Origin: Phycisphaerae bacterium
Lineage (GTDB): Bacteria > Planctomycetota > Phycisphaerae > Phycisphaerales > SM1A02
NCBI GenBank assembly: GCA_018665385.1
Contig: JABJDN010000171.1
Location: forward strand, 1 to 21,222
Direction of reading: 5' to 3'
DNA length: 21,222 nt
Shown: positions 8,455 to 14,924 of the stretch, in pieces
Numbering within the stretch: the stretch's first letter is position 1
Layout of the letters: each line of letters begins with the position of its first letter
Translations under genes and position numbers: made by a program
The notes under the pieces: generated by a model
Database searches by the model: none
Seen by the model: the letters and a program-made list of their open reading frames with translations, nothing else
Told to the model about the DNA's origin: nothing

Positions 8455-8825
8455 TACTTGCTCGCTTGAGCAGTTGTTTTTTCTTCAGCCATTTTGACGA
8501 TCTGGTCAAATGCTTTTGGATCTTCAATTGCCATCTGGCTTAACATTTTGCGGTTCAGCAAGATGCCGGCGTTTGAAAGACCATTAATAAAACGGCTGTA
8601 TCGTGTACCGCGCATTCGGCATGCAGCCGTAATTCGCGTAATCCAAATACGGCGGAAGTCACGACGACGAGCGCGACGATCGCGATATGCAAACTGGCCA
8701 GCACGTGTAAGTGCGACTTTTGCTTGTTGTTTATGACGACTTTTTGTTCCCCAATAACCGCGAGCGGCTTTCAATAATTTTTTGCGTGCCTTGTTTCGAG
8801 CGGCACCTTTTCGTACGCGTGGCAT
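8454..8825 (-). CDS. rplT: 50S ribosomal protein L20
   Basis: 23S rRNA-binding assembly protein and, in many bacteria, translational repressor of its own operon. The 123-residue product has the landmarks RKKLLKAARGYWG, RDRRARRRDFRRIWITRI and YSRFINGLSNAGI, with a typical extended basic N-terminus and a short acidic/polar tail. AGGAGG lies 7 nt before the ATG. It follows rpmI after 92 bp that contain a strong stem-loop (8845-8893). Its stop TAA overlaps the presumed ATC start of the methyltransferase gene. Confidence 0.97.
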   Translation of the reverse strand: MPRVRKGAARNKARKKLLKAARGYWGTKSRHKQQAKVALTRAGQFAYRDRRARRRDFRRIWITRITAACRMRGTRYSRFINGLSNAGILLNRKMLSQMAIEDPKAFDQIVKMAEEKTTAQASK

Positions 8826-8844
8826 ATGTTGCCTCCTAAATTTT

Positions 8845-8893
8845 GTTTGATTCGGGGGTCCGGCACCTTGCCTTCCACTTCATCCCGTCAAAC
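8845..8893 (-). promoter_or_regulatory. Stem-loop in the rpmI-rplT spacer, candidate L20-responsive element
   Basis: Arms 8845-8850 and 8888-8893 (GTTTGA/TCAAAC) stack on CGGG/CCCG (8853-8856 with 8884-8887), a 10-bp stem with a 2-nt bulge. A nested 4-bp hairpin GGCA-CCT-TGCC (8862-8872) lies inside. The structure ends about 20 nt upstream of the rplT start and lacks a T-tract. L20 represses its operon by binding RNA structures that mimic its 23S site in E. coli and B. subtilis, so a regulatory role is plausible. Function is inferred from position only. Confidence 0.45.
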
Positions 8894-8917
8894 GGTTACG
8901 TGATTTGTTGCGTTCAA

Positions 8918-9124
8918 TTACGCTGTAAGTCTAGCCTTCAACATTGCTCCGATTCGCTTAATGTCAGCTGGGCCAACATAGTTGCTGCTTCGGTACGAGC
9001 GCATCAATTTCCCTGACTTATGGCTACGAAGGTGACCTGCAAATGCACGACGAACCTTCACTCTACCACTTGCAGTGATTTTGATGCGTTTTGCAAGACC
9101 TTTATGTGTTTTTAACTTTGACAT
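8918..9124 (-). CDS. rpmI: 50S ribosomal protein L35
   Basis: Small basic large-subunit protein, 68 residues from the ATG at 9124. The sequence SKLKTHKGLAKRIKITASG, then GHLRSHKSGKLMRSYR, is diagnostic. The start is set by GGAG 8 nt upstream; an in-frame upstream start (9148) would add MARFGVNT, which is not part of the family. It precedes rplT as usual. infC, normally upstream, is not in this window; a small unrelated ORF occupies that place. Confidence 0.96.
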   Translation of the reverse strand: MSKLKTHKGLAKRIKITASGRVKVRRAFAGHLRSHKSGKLMRSYRSSNYVGPADIKRIGAMLKARLTA

Positions 9125-9166
9125 AGTGTTTACTCCAAATCGAGCCACGTAGTGTAGCAGAAATGG

Positions 9167-9385
9167 CTACTCGTTGGTTTCCTGTAATTGTGCCTCTTGA
9201 ACTTCATTTACTAGCGTACTAGTAGGTTTTTCGCTGTCAACTTGAACTTCCATTTCTGTATCGTCGTTGTTGGCTTCTTCTGCTTCTTTTACGTACCAAA
9301 GCGGGAGTTTTTCAAGTGATTTTAATGAAGGGTTTTCAATCCAAGTAGCAAGTGATGCTCTAAGTACATCTACAGGTAAGTCCAA
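9167..9385 (-). CDS. Small hypothetical acidic protein upstream of rpmI
   Basis: A 72-residue open frame on the same strand as rpmI, ending 42 nt before it. The only start in reach is TTG at 9385; two codons further upstream the frame is closed by TAA, and no Shine-Dalgarno is visible. The first half (ASLATWIENPSLKSLEKLP, then LWYVKEAEE) looks like a folded, coding-type sequence, while the second half is acidic and low in complexity. I do not recognise a family. It occupies the place where infC is usually found, but has no IF3 similarity. It may be a real small gene or the truncated remnant of a longer one. Confidence 0.4.
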   Translation of the reverse strand: MDLPVDVLRASLATWIENPSLKSLEKLPLWYVKEAEEANNDDTEMEVQVDSEKPTSTLVNEVQEAQLQETNE

Positions 9386-9448
9386 CCAACGTTATTGACG
9401 CTGGAGAGAACGGTGCGTTCTATCAGCGCCTGGCTTAGTGTTACGCAA

Positions 9449-10339
9449 TCAGTGTGTTAAAAAGATGTCGATACGGCGATTCTTGCCATCTAATAGCCAA
9501 ATAAAGTCGTTACCGATTATTGGCGGAGCAACAGAGGTATAGGTAGAACCATCGTCTAAGAGTCGATTATGGCCGAGTGCACCATGGCTCGCTGATGGAG
9601 TCAATGGGTCTGGGGTACCGCCTGCAAGTAAATCATCTAGGATTGGGTTTCGGTCTGCCATGATAACAAAGACGCGTCCGCGATTTTTAAGATTTTCCCA
9701 TGACTGTGCAGATTGAGTTTGGTAACTAAAGCCACCGCCTTGTCCACCATGACCAGGACAATTCAAATGGTGATGGTCACAATACCCTTCTACGACAAGA
9801 ACATTTGCATCCGTTCTCTCTGGGGAAACTCCACCAAACAAAGAGCTAAGCGAATCGATAGAACTTGTTGGCATTTCATTGTTATGGTCTTCAGCATACG
9901 TAAAAAGGCCGGCGCCAACGCCAGCCATATTAGTCGCACAATTAGATTGAATCGAATGGTCGCGGTTCGTTTTCGCAAACATTGAAACAAGGGCAACGCA
10001 TAAAAGTATTGCCGCTGCAGTTGCAATCAAATCGAGTTTTGGAAATGAGAAACCGCGAGAGGTTGCTGTAATCTCTGAAGTTGAGATATGGAGCCGAGCG
10101 GCACGCTGTTGTTCGTATTGATCAATGCGAGCAAGCGTTGCATCGATGAGTGTGCCTGATGCATCTTCAACTGGATACGCTTGGAGCAACCCGAGTTGTT
10201 CTAAAATTGCTGTTGCGCGTTGTTTTTCTTCCGATGAAAGGTACTCAAGTTGATCGAGTTCGAAACCCACATCTACAAGACGGTCAAGCATCGCTGCATC
10301 TGCCTCGCTGAGTTTCAGATGGTCAAATCCGTCGGTCAT
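9449..10339 (-). CDS. Membrane-anchored partner of the ECF sigma factor (putative anti-sigma) with pseudopilin-like outer domain
   Basis: A 296-residue protein. The N-terminal part (1-100) is soluble and helical and contains the repeated-looking LVDVGFELDQLEYLSSEEKQ and LIDATLARIDQYEQQR. One hydrophobic segment follows (about 102-122, ATAAAILLCVALVSM). Outside the membrane comes NCATNMAGVGAGLFTYAED (about 133-151), resembling the stretch after the anchor in planctomycete prepilin-type proteins. A His- and Gly-rich part follows (GYCDHHHLNCPGHGGQGGG), then VFVIMADRNPILDDLLAGG. No zinc-binding anti-sigma motif (HxxxCxxC) is present. Its ATG overlaps the sigma stop (ATGA), so the two are translated together. 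An anti-sigma role is inferred from context and topology; it could instead be a structural surface protein. Confidence 0.75.
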   Translation of the reverse strand: MTDGFDHLKLSEADAAMLDRLVDVGFELDQLEYLSSEEKQRATAILEQLGLLQAYPVEDASGTLIDATLARIDQYEQQRAARLHISTSEITATSRGFSFPKLDLIATAAAILLCVALVSMFAKTNRDHSIQSNCATNMAGVGAGLFTYAEDHNNEMPTSSIDSLSSLFGGVSPERTDANVLVVEGYCDHHHLNCPGHGGQGGGFSYQTQSAQSWENLKNRGRVFVIMADRNPILDDLLAGGTPDPLTPSASHGALGHNRLLDDGSTYTSVAPPIIGNDFIWLLDGKNRRIDIFLTH

Positions 10340-10941
10340 ACTTGTTCCTCTGTATTACTTGCTTGCCAAGTTTGGCTAAAGGCCGCCACGGCTGCATGGA
10401 GCCTGCTTTTCACAGTTCCAAGTGGAATTTGCAGAGAGTCTGCAATTTGAACATAACTCATTTGTTGGAAGTAGCTCAGCAAAAGAATTTCTCGCAAGTG
10501 GTTTGGAAGATGATCAACTGCGTTTCGTACGCTGTCAATCTGTTCGCTGTCGAGTAGTTTGGCATCTGGTAATTCCTGATCACTTTCCATGAGGTCGACG
10601 AAGCGAGCTCCGTCACCATCACCGCCGATTTCCTGCGACAGTGACAATACTGTTCGCTTTGAATGCTTACGGTGCCAATCCCTACCCTTGTTCGCTGCAA
10701 TTGTAAAAAGCCACGGTTTAAATCGTCTCGTAAGGTCAAACGTCTCGGCAGAAATGTGAACTTGGAGAAAAGCTTCTTGAAAAACGTCCTCTGCGGCCGC
10801 TGTAGTGCCTACAAAACGGATAAGGAAATGAAGCAACGAATTCTTATATCTGTCCATTAATTCTGGAAATGCGGAAGAATCGCCATCAATATGTGCGGAA
10901 AGTAGCTCTTCATCACTTCTTTGTTCAATATCAGTAGGCAT
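10336..10941 (-). CDS. RNA polymerase sigma factor, ECF (sigma-70 family)
   Basis: A 201-residue alternative sigma factor directing RNA polymerase to a small regulon. Region 2 is seen in FPELMDRYKNSLLHFLIRF and AAEDVFQEAFLQVHI, ending with RRFKPWLFTIAANKGRDWHRK (about 20-95). Region 4 with its helix-turn-helix is LREILLLSYFQQMSYVQIAD followed by SLQIPLGTVKSRLHAAV (about 145-185). The linker between them (about 100-135) is longer and more acidic than usual. It overlaps the membrane partner gene by 4 nt. Only 14 bp separate it from the divergent lipoprotein gene, so both promoters must overlap or extend into coding sequence. Confidence 0.93.
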   Translation of the reverse strand: MPTDIEQRSDEELLSAHIDGDSSAFPELMDRYKNSLLHFLIRFVGTTAAAEDVFQEAFLQVHISAETFDLTRRFKPWLFTIAANKGRDWHRKHSKRTVLSLSQEIGGDGDGARFVDLMESDQELPDAKLLDSEQIDSVRNAVDHLPNHLREILLLSYFQQMSYVQIADSLQIPLGTVKSRLHAAVAAFSQTWQASNTEEQV

Positions 10942-10955
10942 GAAGTGAACAGCGT

Positions 10956-11318
10956 ATGCTATATAGTATGGCTCTGCAAATGCTTCGAACTACCATATAT
11001 ATAGTTTTCCTTATGGCAATTTCTTGTACATCCCCGCAAACGGTCGAACTCCTCGGTTTCGAAGGCTGTCCAAACACACCAATTTTACGGGAAAGATTGC
11101 AACATGCAGCACCGAATTATGACATTGTTGAAGTTGATTTAATACAACTTGAGCAAGGTGACAAGCGGCTTGGTTGGGGCGCTCCTACCATTCTTCTCGA
11201 CGGGCGCGATCTATTCGGAGAGAGTTCAAGCGGAGGGAATGTGAGTTGTCGAGCATGGGCAGAAGGTTTGCCCAGTGTTGGAGCAATTCGAGTTGCTTTA
11301 CAGGATCAATCTAAATGA
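10956..11318 (+). CDS. Small thioredoxin-fold protein with lipoprotein-type signal
   Basis: Up to 120 residues. The N-terminus has a hydrophobic run IYIVFLMAISC that looks like a lipoprotein signal, with Cys in a weak lipobox (AISC). ATGs at 10956, 10968 and 10980 are in frame; the last gives the shortest and most typical signal (MLRTTIYIVF). The mature part begins VELLGFEGCPNTPILRERL, a strand followed by a single-cysteine CPNTP motif where thioredoxins have CxxC. It later shows GWGAPTILLDGRDLFGE with the cis-Pro expected of the fold. With one active-site Cys it is unlikely to be a classical dithiol oxidoreductase; a glutaredoxin-like or binding role is possible. Its stop overlaps the start of the site-2 protease gene (ATGA). 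Confidence 0.75.
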   Translation: MLYSMALQMLRTTIYIVFLMAISCTSPQTVELLGFEGCPNTPILRERLQHAAPNYDIVEVDLIQLEQGDKRLGWGAPTILLDGRDLFGESSSGGNVSCRAWAEGLPSVGAIRVALQDQSK

Positions 11319-11977
11319 GCGGATGGTGGGTACATGAACTTTGGAACAGCGGTCAAAGAGTAGAGCTCATTGTGTGGATATTTTGGGTGATTGCAGCAAT
11401 TACGTTGCATGAACTTGCCCATGGTTGGGCTGCCCTTTGGGAAGGCGATGATACTCCAAGCGTAACAGGGCATATGACCGCCAACCCCGTTGTGCACATG
11501 GGCGTTCCGTCCATCATCGCGTTTCTCATCATCGGCATCGCATGGGGAATGATGCCCGTGAATCCATATCGTTTCAGGCATGGTAAATGGGGGAGAATTC
11601 TTGTTTCGTTTGCAGGACCTGCGATGAACTTACTCCTTGCGGGTTGTACACTTATTGCGCTTGGTGTAATTATGAAGCCTGATGTTTTACTAGAACATGG
11701 CTTTAGTGATGTAGAGCGTTTTCTGTTTACTGGCGGTTTTCTAAACCTTATTTTGTTTGCGCTCAATATGCTCCCAGTCCCCCCGCTTGATGGGTCCAAC
11801 ATTCTCGCAAACCTTTCGAGTACTGTTGCGAACTGGTATCGTCACCCCAGAGCCCAAATGGCTGGGCTGCTGCTCTTTTTCGCACTCATGTGGTCGGGGC
11901 TCTTTGGTGCAATTTTCAACTTTGCTGAGCGAATATCGCTGTTTATTGCCTATTCCATTGCAAACGGTCTGCAGTAA
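11315..11977 (+). CDS. Site-2 protease family zinc metalloprotease (peptidase M50), minimal form
   Basis: A 220-residue polytopic membrane protein with the M50 catalytic residues: HELAH (His32, Glu33, His36) in the first helix and LNMLPVPPLDG (Asp159) in a later helix. About six hydrophobic segments are visible. There is no PDZ or CBS domain, so it belongs to the short Rhodo-/Fst-like M50 group, which cleaves membrane-embedded substrates. It is coupled to the thioredoxin-like lipoprotein gene by a 4-nt overlap. It lies divergent from the ECF sigma/membrane-partner pair, which makes a regulated intramembrane proteolysis link conceivable but unproven. A gap of 165 bp separates it from rpsP. Confidence 0.9.
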   Translation: MSGWWVHELWNSGQRVELIVWIFWVIAAITLHELAHGWAALWEGDDTPSVTGHMTANPVVHMGVPSIIAFLIIGIAWGMMPVNPYRFRHGKWGRILVSFAGPAMNLLLAGCTLIALGVIMKPDVLLEHGFSDVERFLFTGGFLNLILFALNMLPVPPLDGSNILANLSSTVANWYRHPRAQMAGLLLFFALMWSGLFGAIFNFAERISLFIAYSIANGLQ

Positions 11978-12015
11978 TTCACTAACAGGTACATACTGTG
12001 GGTTTGAATAATTGC

Positions 12016-12142
12016 TACAATATCAGGCTCGAGTAATCGCTTCGTGAAGTGGTTCGCACGGCTTGGCTGGATGGTCCAGACCCAAGTTCAACGACCCGCA
12101 GTTCTCAAAACGAACGAAGCCTTCAAAAAGGAGTTGTGCCCA
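12016..12142 (+). promoter_or_regulatory. Leader region of the rpsP operon with possible -10 box
   Basis: The gap between the protease gene and rpsP contains TACAAT at 12016-12021, a fair -10 hexamer; I see no good -35 at 16-18 nt upstream. A leader of roughly 115 nt would follow. It contains a small hairpin CTGGA-TGG-TCCAG (12067-12079). The ribosome binding site AAGGAG is at 12128-12133, before the rpsP ATG at 12143. The frame is open from an ATG at 12044 into rpsP, but that N-terminus has no S16 similarity. Confidence 0.3.
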
Positions 12143-12409
12143 ATGGTGGTATTACGACTTAAACGTATGGGACGACGACATCGCCCCTTCTACCGACTGA
12201 ACGCAATGGATAAACGATCGCCACGCGACGGACGAGCAATCGAACAACTCGGTTGGTTTGACCCAATTGCACCTGAAGATAAACAAATAAGTTTTAAAGC
12301 TGATCGAATTGATTACTGGCTAAGCGTTGGAGCACAACCTTCACGCACAGTTGTCAGTTTACTTAAACGAGCTGGTATCGAACCAACTCCCGGCAAGAAA
12401 CTTAGTTAA
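12143..12409 (+). CDS. rpsP: 30S ribosomal protein S16
   Basis: Small-subunit assembly protein, 88 residues. The diagnostic start VVLRLKRMGRRHRPFYRL is followed by KRSPRDGRAIEQLGWFDP and IDYWLSVGAQPSRTVVSLLK. The ATG at 12143 is supported by AAGGAG about 9 nt upstream and by family length. First gene of an rpsP-trmD-rplS operon, with trmD starting 15 nt after its stop. rimM, commonly between rpsP and trmD, is absent. Confidence 0.97.
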   Translation: MVVLRLKRMGRRHRPFYRLNAMDKRSPRDGRAIEQLGWFDPIAPEDKQISFKADRIDYWLSVGAQPSRTVVSLLKRAGIEPTPGKKLS

Positions 12410-12424
12410 CCGAACAAGTCAGTC

Positions 12425-13138
12425 ATGCGAATTGACATCCTAACACTCTTTCCTAACATGCTCGAAGCAACGCTTGCTACAAGCATCGTAAAACGAGCGC
12501 AGGATGGCGGGCAAGTAGAGATACATGTGCACGACATTCGAGATTGGGCTGACAACAAACACCGAAAGGTTGACGACCGTCCGTTTGGCGGAGGACCTGG
12601 AATGGTGATGATGTGCCAACCATTGCACGACGCAGTGCAAGAGGTTGAGCGACAAGTAAATACCCCACCCGTTCGAATTCACTTTACCCCACAAGGCGAA
12701 GTACTCAAACAAGAACGGGTCGAACAACTGGCCACCGAGCAGAATATTCTTCTTATCGCTGGCCACTATGAGGGAATCGATGAACGAGTTATTGAAACAC
12801 TCGATCCCCTCGAACTAAGCACCGGAGATTATGTGCTTAGTGGCGGAGAAATCCCTGCCCTGCTTCTTGTTGACGCAGTTGTAAGGCTTCTCCCAGGCGT
12901 TCTTGGACACGCTGATTCTGCAGCCCAAGACTCCTTTTCGAAACGGTGCAATGAAGGTGAACGTCTTCTCGATTGCCCCCACTACACGCGTCCACGCGTA
13001 TGGAATGAAAAGGAAGTGCCAAACGTGCTCTTGAGCGGCGACCATAAAGCTGTAGACAAGTGGCGCGAGGAACAAATGATAAGTCGCACAGCAGAGCGGC
13101 GACCAGATTTGTTCGAACACGAGGAAGTTGACCCCTGA
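12425..13138 (+). CDS. trmD: tRNA (guanine-N1)-methyltransferase (m1G37)
   Basis: SPOUT-class enzyme methylating G37 of tRNAs for Leu, Pro and Arg, which prevents +1 frameshifting. The 237-residue product begins MRIDILTLFPNML and shows RPFGGGPGMVMMCQPL, the SAM-binding knot sequence LLIAGHYEGIDERV and STGDYVLSGGEIPA. It ends with the usual helical domain (DSFSKRCNEGERLLDCPHYT and PDLFE). No clear Shine-Dalgarno precedes the ATG. The stop is only 2 nt before an ATG in the rplS leader. Confidence 0.97.
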   Translation: MRIDILTLFPNMLEATLATSIVKRAQDGGQVEIHVHDIRDWADNKHRKVDDRPFGGGPGMVMMCQPLHDAVQEVERQVNTPPVRIHFTPQGEVLKQERVEQLATEQNILLIAGHYEGIDERVIETLDPLELSTGDYVLSGGEIPALLLVDAVVRLLPGVLGHADSAAQDSFSKRCNEGERLLDCPHYTRPRVWNEKEVPNVLLSGDHKAVDKWREEQMISRTAERRPDLFEHEEVDP

Positions 13139-13197
13139 GCATGTCTCAAGTCACATGCGCGCATAAACGCACGCAAAATTTGAAAGGAAGTCCTACC

Positions 13198-13572
13198 ATG
13201 GGCCAACAAGAAACAGTAGCAGCAGTAACAGCTGGTCAACTCAGAGAAAAAGATTTCTTCCCTGACTTCAGCGTAGGTGACACAATCAATGTGCACTACA
13301 CAATTGTCGAAGGCGATAAAGAACGCGTTCAAGTGTTCCAAGGCGTACTCATCGGCCGCAAGTCTAGTGGAATCAATACAACTATTACCGTTCGGCGTAT
13401 CGTTGCGAACGAAGGCGTAGAACGGATTTTCCCACTGCATTCACCACGTATAGCACAAATCGAAATCGTTAGACGTGGCGATGCTCGCCGAGCGAAGTTG
13501 TATTACCTTCGTGACCGTGTTGGTAAATCACGACGAATTCGTGATCAACGCCGTGGCTTGAAAAACTCGTAA
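13198..13572 (+). CDS. rplS: 50S ribosomal protein L19
   Basis: Large-subunit protein at the 30S interface. From the ATG at 13198 it has 124 residues, with FSVGDTINVHYTIVEGDKER, VFQGVLIGRKSSGINTTITV and the L19 end LYYLRDRVGKSRRIRDQRR. GAAAGGAAG is well placed before this ATG. An in-frame ATG at 13141 would add 19 residues without family character and would include that ribosome binding site. Last gene of the rpsP operon, followed by a strong hairpin terminator at 13596-13627. Confidence 0.96.
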   Translation: MGQQETVAAVTAGQLREKDFFPDFSVGDTINVHYTIVEGDKERVQVFQGVLIGRKSSGINTTITVRRIVANEGVERIFPLHSPRIAQIEIVRRGDARRAKLYYLRDRVGKSRRIRDQRRGLKNS

Positions 13573-13595
13573 GAAATTACCTATAGATTAAAAAA

Positions 13596-13627
13596 ACAAA
13601 GGGCACTCCATTTGGAGTGCCCTTTGT
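13596..13627. terminator. Strong two-way intrinsic terminator between rplS and a convergent small gene
   Basis: A perfect 14-bp inverted repeat: 13596-13609 pairs with 13614-13627, loop ATTT. On the minus strand the stem is followed by seven consecutive T, an ideal terminator for the small gene ending at 13668. On the plus strand the stem ends in CCTTTGT followed by CTTGTC, a weaker U-tract that would still end the rpsP-trmD-rplS operon. Confidence 0.9.
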
Positions 13628-13667
13628 CTTGTCAGGAATGGTTTCATATGTTGAAACCCCGAGATAA

Positions 13668-13925
13668 TCACCCTGCTTTTCGGTAGTCATCCCTATCTCG
13701 AAAGAAGGAACTCGCCGGTGATTTCGACTGCGCTTTCGCTTTGCCATTATCAGCAATTGGCGAACCAATTGACAAGTTTGCTTGCGCAAAGGTCATCCCC
13801 TCCGATGACCCAAGCGAAGCAGTATGTTGTGGCGCAGTTCGTTTTGCACGTGCTGCATCGATTGACCTAGCCATTGCTTCAAGCATTGGCCTTACATGTT
13901 CTGAAGTTTGTTTGCTGTTATTCAT
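13668..13925 (-). CDS. Small hypothetical protein, basic and Ser/Ala-rich
   Basis: An 85-residue product, preceded by GGAGTAAACACTATG with a well-placed GGAG and followed by the terminator at 13596-13627, so expression is likely. The N-terminal third, HVRPMLEAMARSIDAARAKR, predicts an amphipathic helix. The rest is rich in Ser, Ala, Gln and Lys and is probably disordered. No signal peptide or membrane segment is visible. I do not recognise a family. The gene stands alone: more than 170 bp separate it from the SWIM gene upstream on the same strand. Confidence 0.72.
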   Translation of the reverse strand: MNNSKQTSEHVRPMLEAMARSIDAARAKRTAPQHTASLGSSEGMTFAQANLSIGSPIADNGKAKAQSKSPASSFFRDRDDYRKAG

Positions 13926-14099
13926 AGTGTTTACTCCGTTTCCGGTTTGTTAGGAAAATTTCTATCGGCTAGTACAAACGCCGACTTTTGTTTGATTCAA
14001 TAAAAAAATACGTCCAATAATGTGTTCACCATCAAAGTAGGTACAGATAACCCCCTTCGTTCAGCTTTCTTTCAATTAGTGTAAGGAATTCAGCGAGAA
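13926..14099. other. Intergenic region between the SWIM gene and the small hypothetical gene
   Basis: No coding sequence was found. It should hold the 3' end of the SWIM transcript and the promoter of the small minus-strand gene at 13668-13925. A 5-bp hairpin TCGGC/GCCGA (13965-13969 with 13980-13984, 10-nt loop) is followed on the plus strand by a T-rich stretch, too weak to call as a terminator. The A-rich run near 14000 gives a T-run on the minus strand, without a clear stem before it. Confidence 0.4.
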
Positions 14100-14924
14100 C
14101 TACGATTCTCGTCGTTGCTGTCGAGAAAGTCGCGAGACATCGTCAAAAATAGTCTCTAGCAAACCAACCATAGGGAATCTGCCGTCCATTGGTGAAACCC
14201 CAAGCCTTCGCAACAGTGCATGTGGCAAGTGCGCGGGCATTGGAGCGCGATTCACTTCTTTTAAGGAATGCGACGACTTCCAAAAGTCTTCGAGACAATC
14301 TTCAAGTGGTAAAAGCACAGGCATTTCGTCTTCGCGAATATTTGCATGTGCTCTAGCCTCCCCTTTTGCGTCAAGTGTTCTCGCTTGACGTAACTTTAGA
14401 AGGAGATCATCTTTATCTGTGCCTCGAATTTGAAAGTACAGTAGCGGTGATGCGAGTAATCTTTGCGCAGTCAAAAACAATGCTGCTGCTGCATGTTTGC
14501 ATGGTTTTTTATCTTTACATCCGCATCGCACAATGAGATTGTCTGCGAACGCATCAAGACCGCAGTCTTCCATCATTCTCGCAAGGTTGGAGGGGATTTT
14601 TCCTGCAGACAACCTAGCAGCAATTCGTGATTCTCCTGCCATGCGTTGCGACACCTTTGTCCAATCATCAGAAGATAAAACAGGAATGTCTATTTCTAAA
14701 CGATATGGCCTTTCCTCAGTACACATAACACTTGCCTTGATAAGCCCACTAGAAATCTGTAATGAGCGAATTTGCCCATCCATTGCATAAGTCTGACCTG
14801 TAACAAGACGGTCCATAGTAAAGTTTTTAGAGATAGAATCAATCACCCAAACAGATGGCGCGTGCAAACGCAAATCTTCTGTAGATGTTTTTAACTTTAG
14901 AATTGGTTTTACTGTTTTTGCCAT
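14100..14924 (-). CDS. SWIM zinc-finger protein, partner of the adjacent SNF2 ATPase
   Basis: A 274-residue protein with a SWIM domain, a zinc-chelating module CxCx(n)CxH thought to bind DNA or protein. Here it reads VRCGCKDKKPCKHAAAALF (about 130-148), with all four ligands present. The preceding region (about 30-125) has a strand-rich pattern including YRLEIDIPVLSSDDW and MARMMEDCGLD-like elements (seen as LARMMEDCGLD). The C-terminal half is helical, with a short basic end. Its ATG shares one base with the SNF2 stop (TAATG), so translation is coupled. Bacterial SWIM proteins are known to be encoded next to SWI2/SNF2 ATPases, which suggests they work on DNA or nucleoprotein together. The cellular role is not known. 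Confidence 0.88.
   Translation of the reverse strand: MAKTVKPILKLKTSTEDLRLHAPSVWVIDSISKNFTMDRLVTGQTYAMDGQIRSLQISSGLIKASVMCTEERPYRLEIDIPVLSSDDWTKVSQRMAGESRIAARLSAGKIPSNLARMMEDCGLDAFADNLIVRCGCKDKKPCKHAAAALFLTAQRLLASPLLYFQIRGTDKDDLLLKLRQARTLDAKGEARAHANIREDEMPVLLPLEDCLEDFWKSSHSLKEVNRAPMPAHLPHALLRRLGVSPMDGRFPMVGLLETIFDDVSRLSRQQRRES

Noticed and set aside
9713..9985. Plus-strand open frame of 90 codons inside the sigma-partner gene
   Set aside because: Antisense shadow with no domain or start context; the minus-strand gene is supported by the ATGA overlap with the sigma gene.
13577..13789. Minus-strand open frame of 70 codons spanning the terminator
   Set aside because: It runs through the terminator stem and overlaps the better-supported small gene at 13668-13925, which has a proper ribosome binding site.
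13965..13984. Possible terminator hairpin TCGGC/GCCGA
   Set aside because: Only 5 bp with a 10-nt loop, and the T-rich side faces the strand without an upstream gene.
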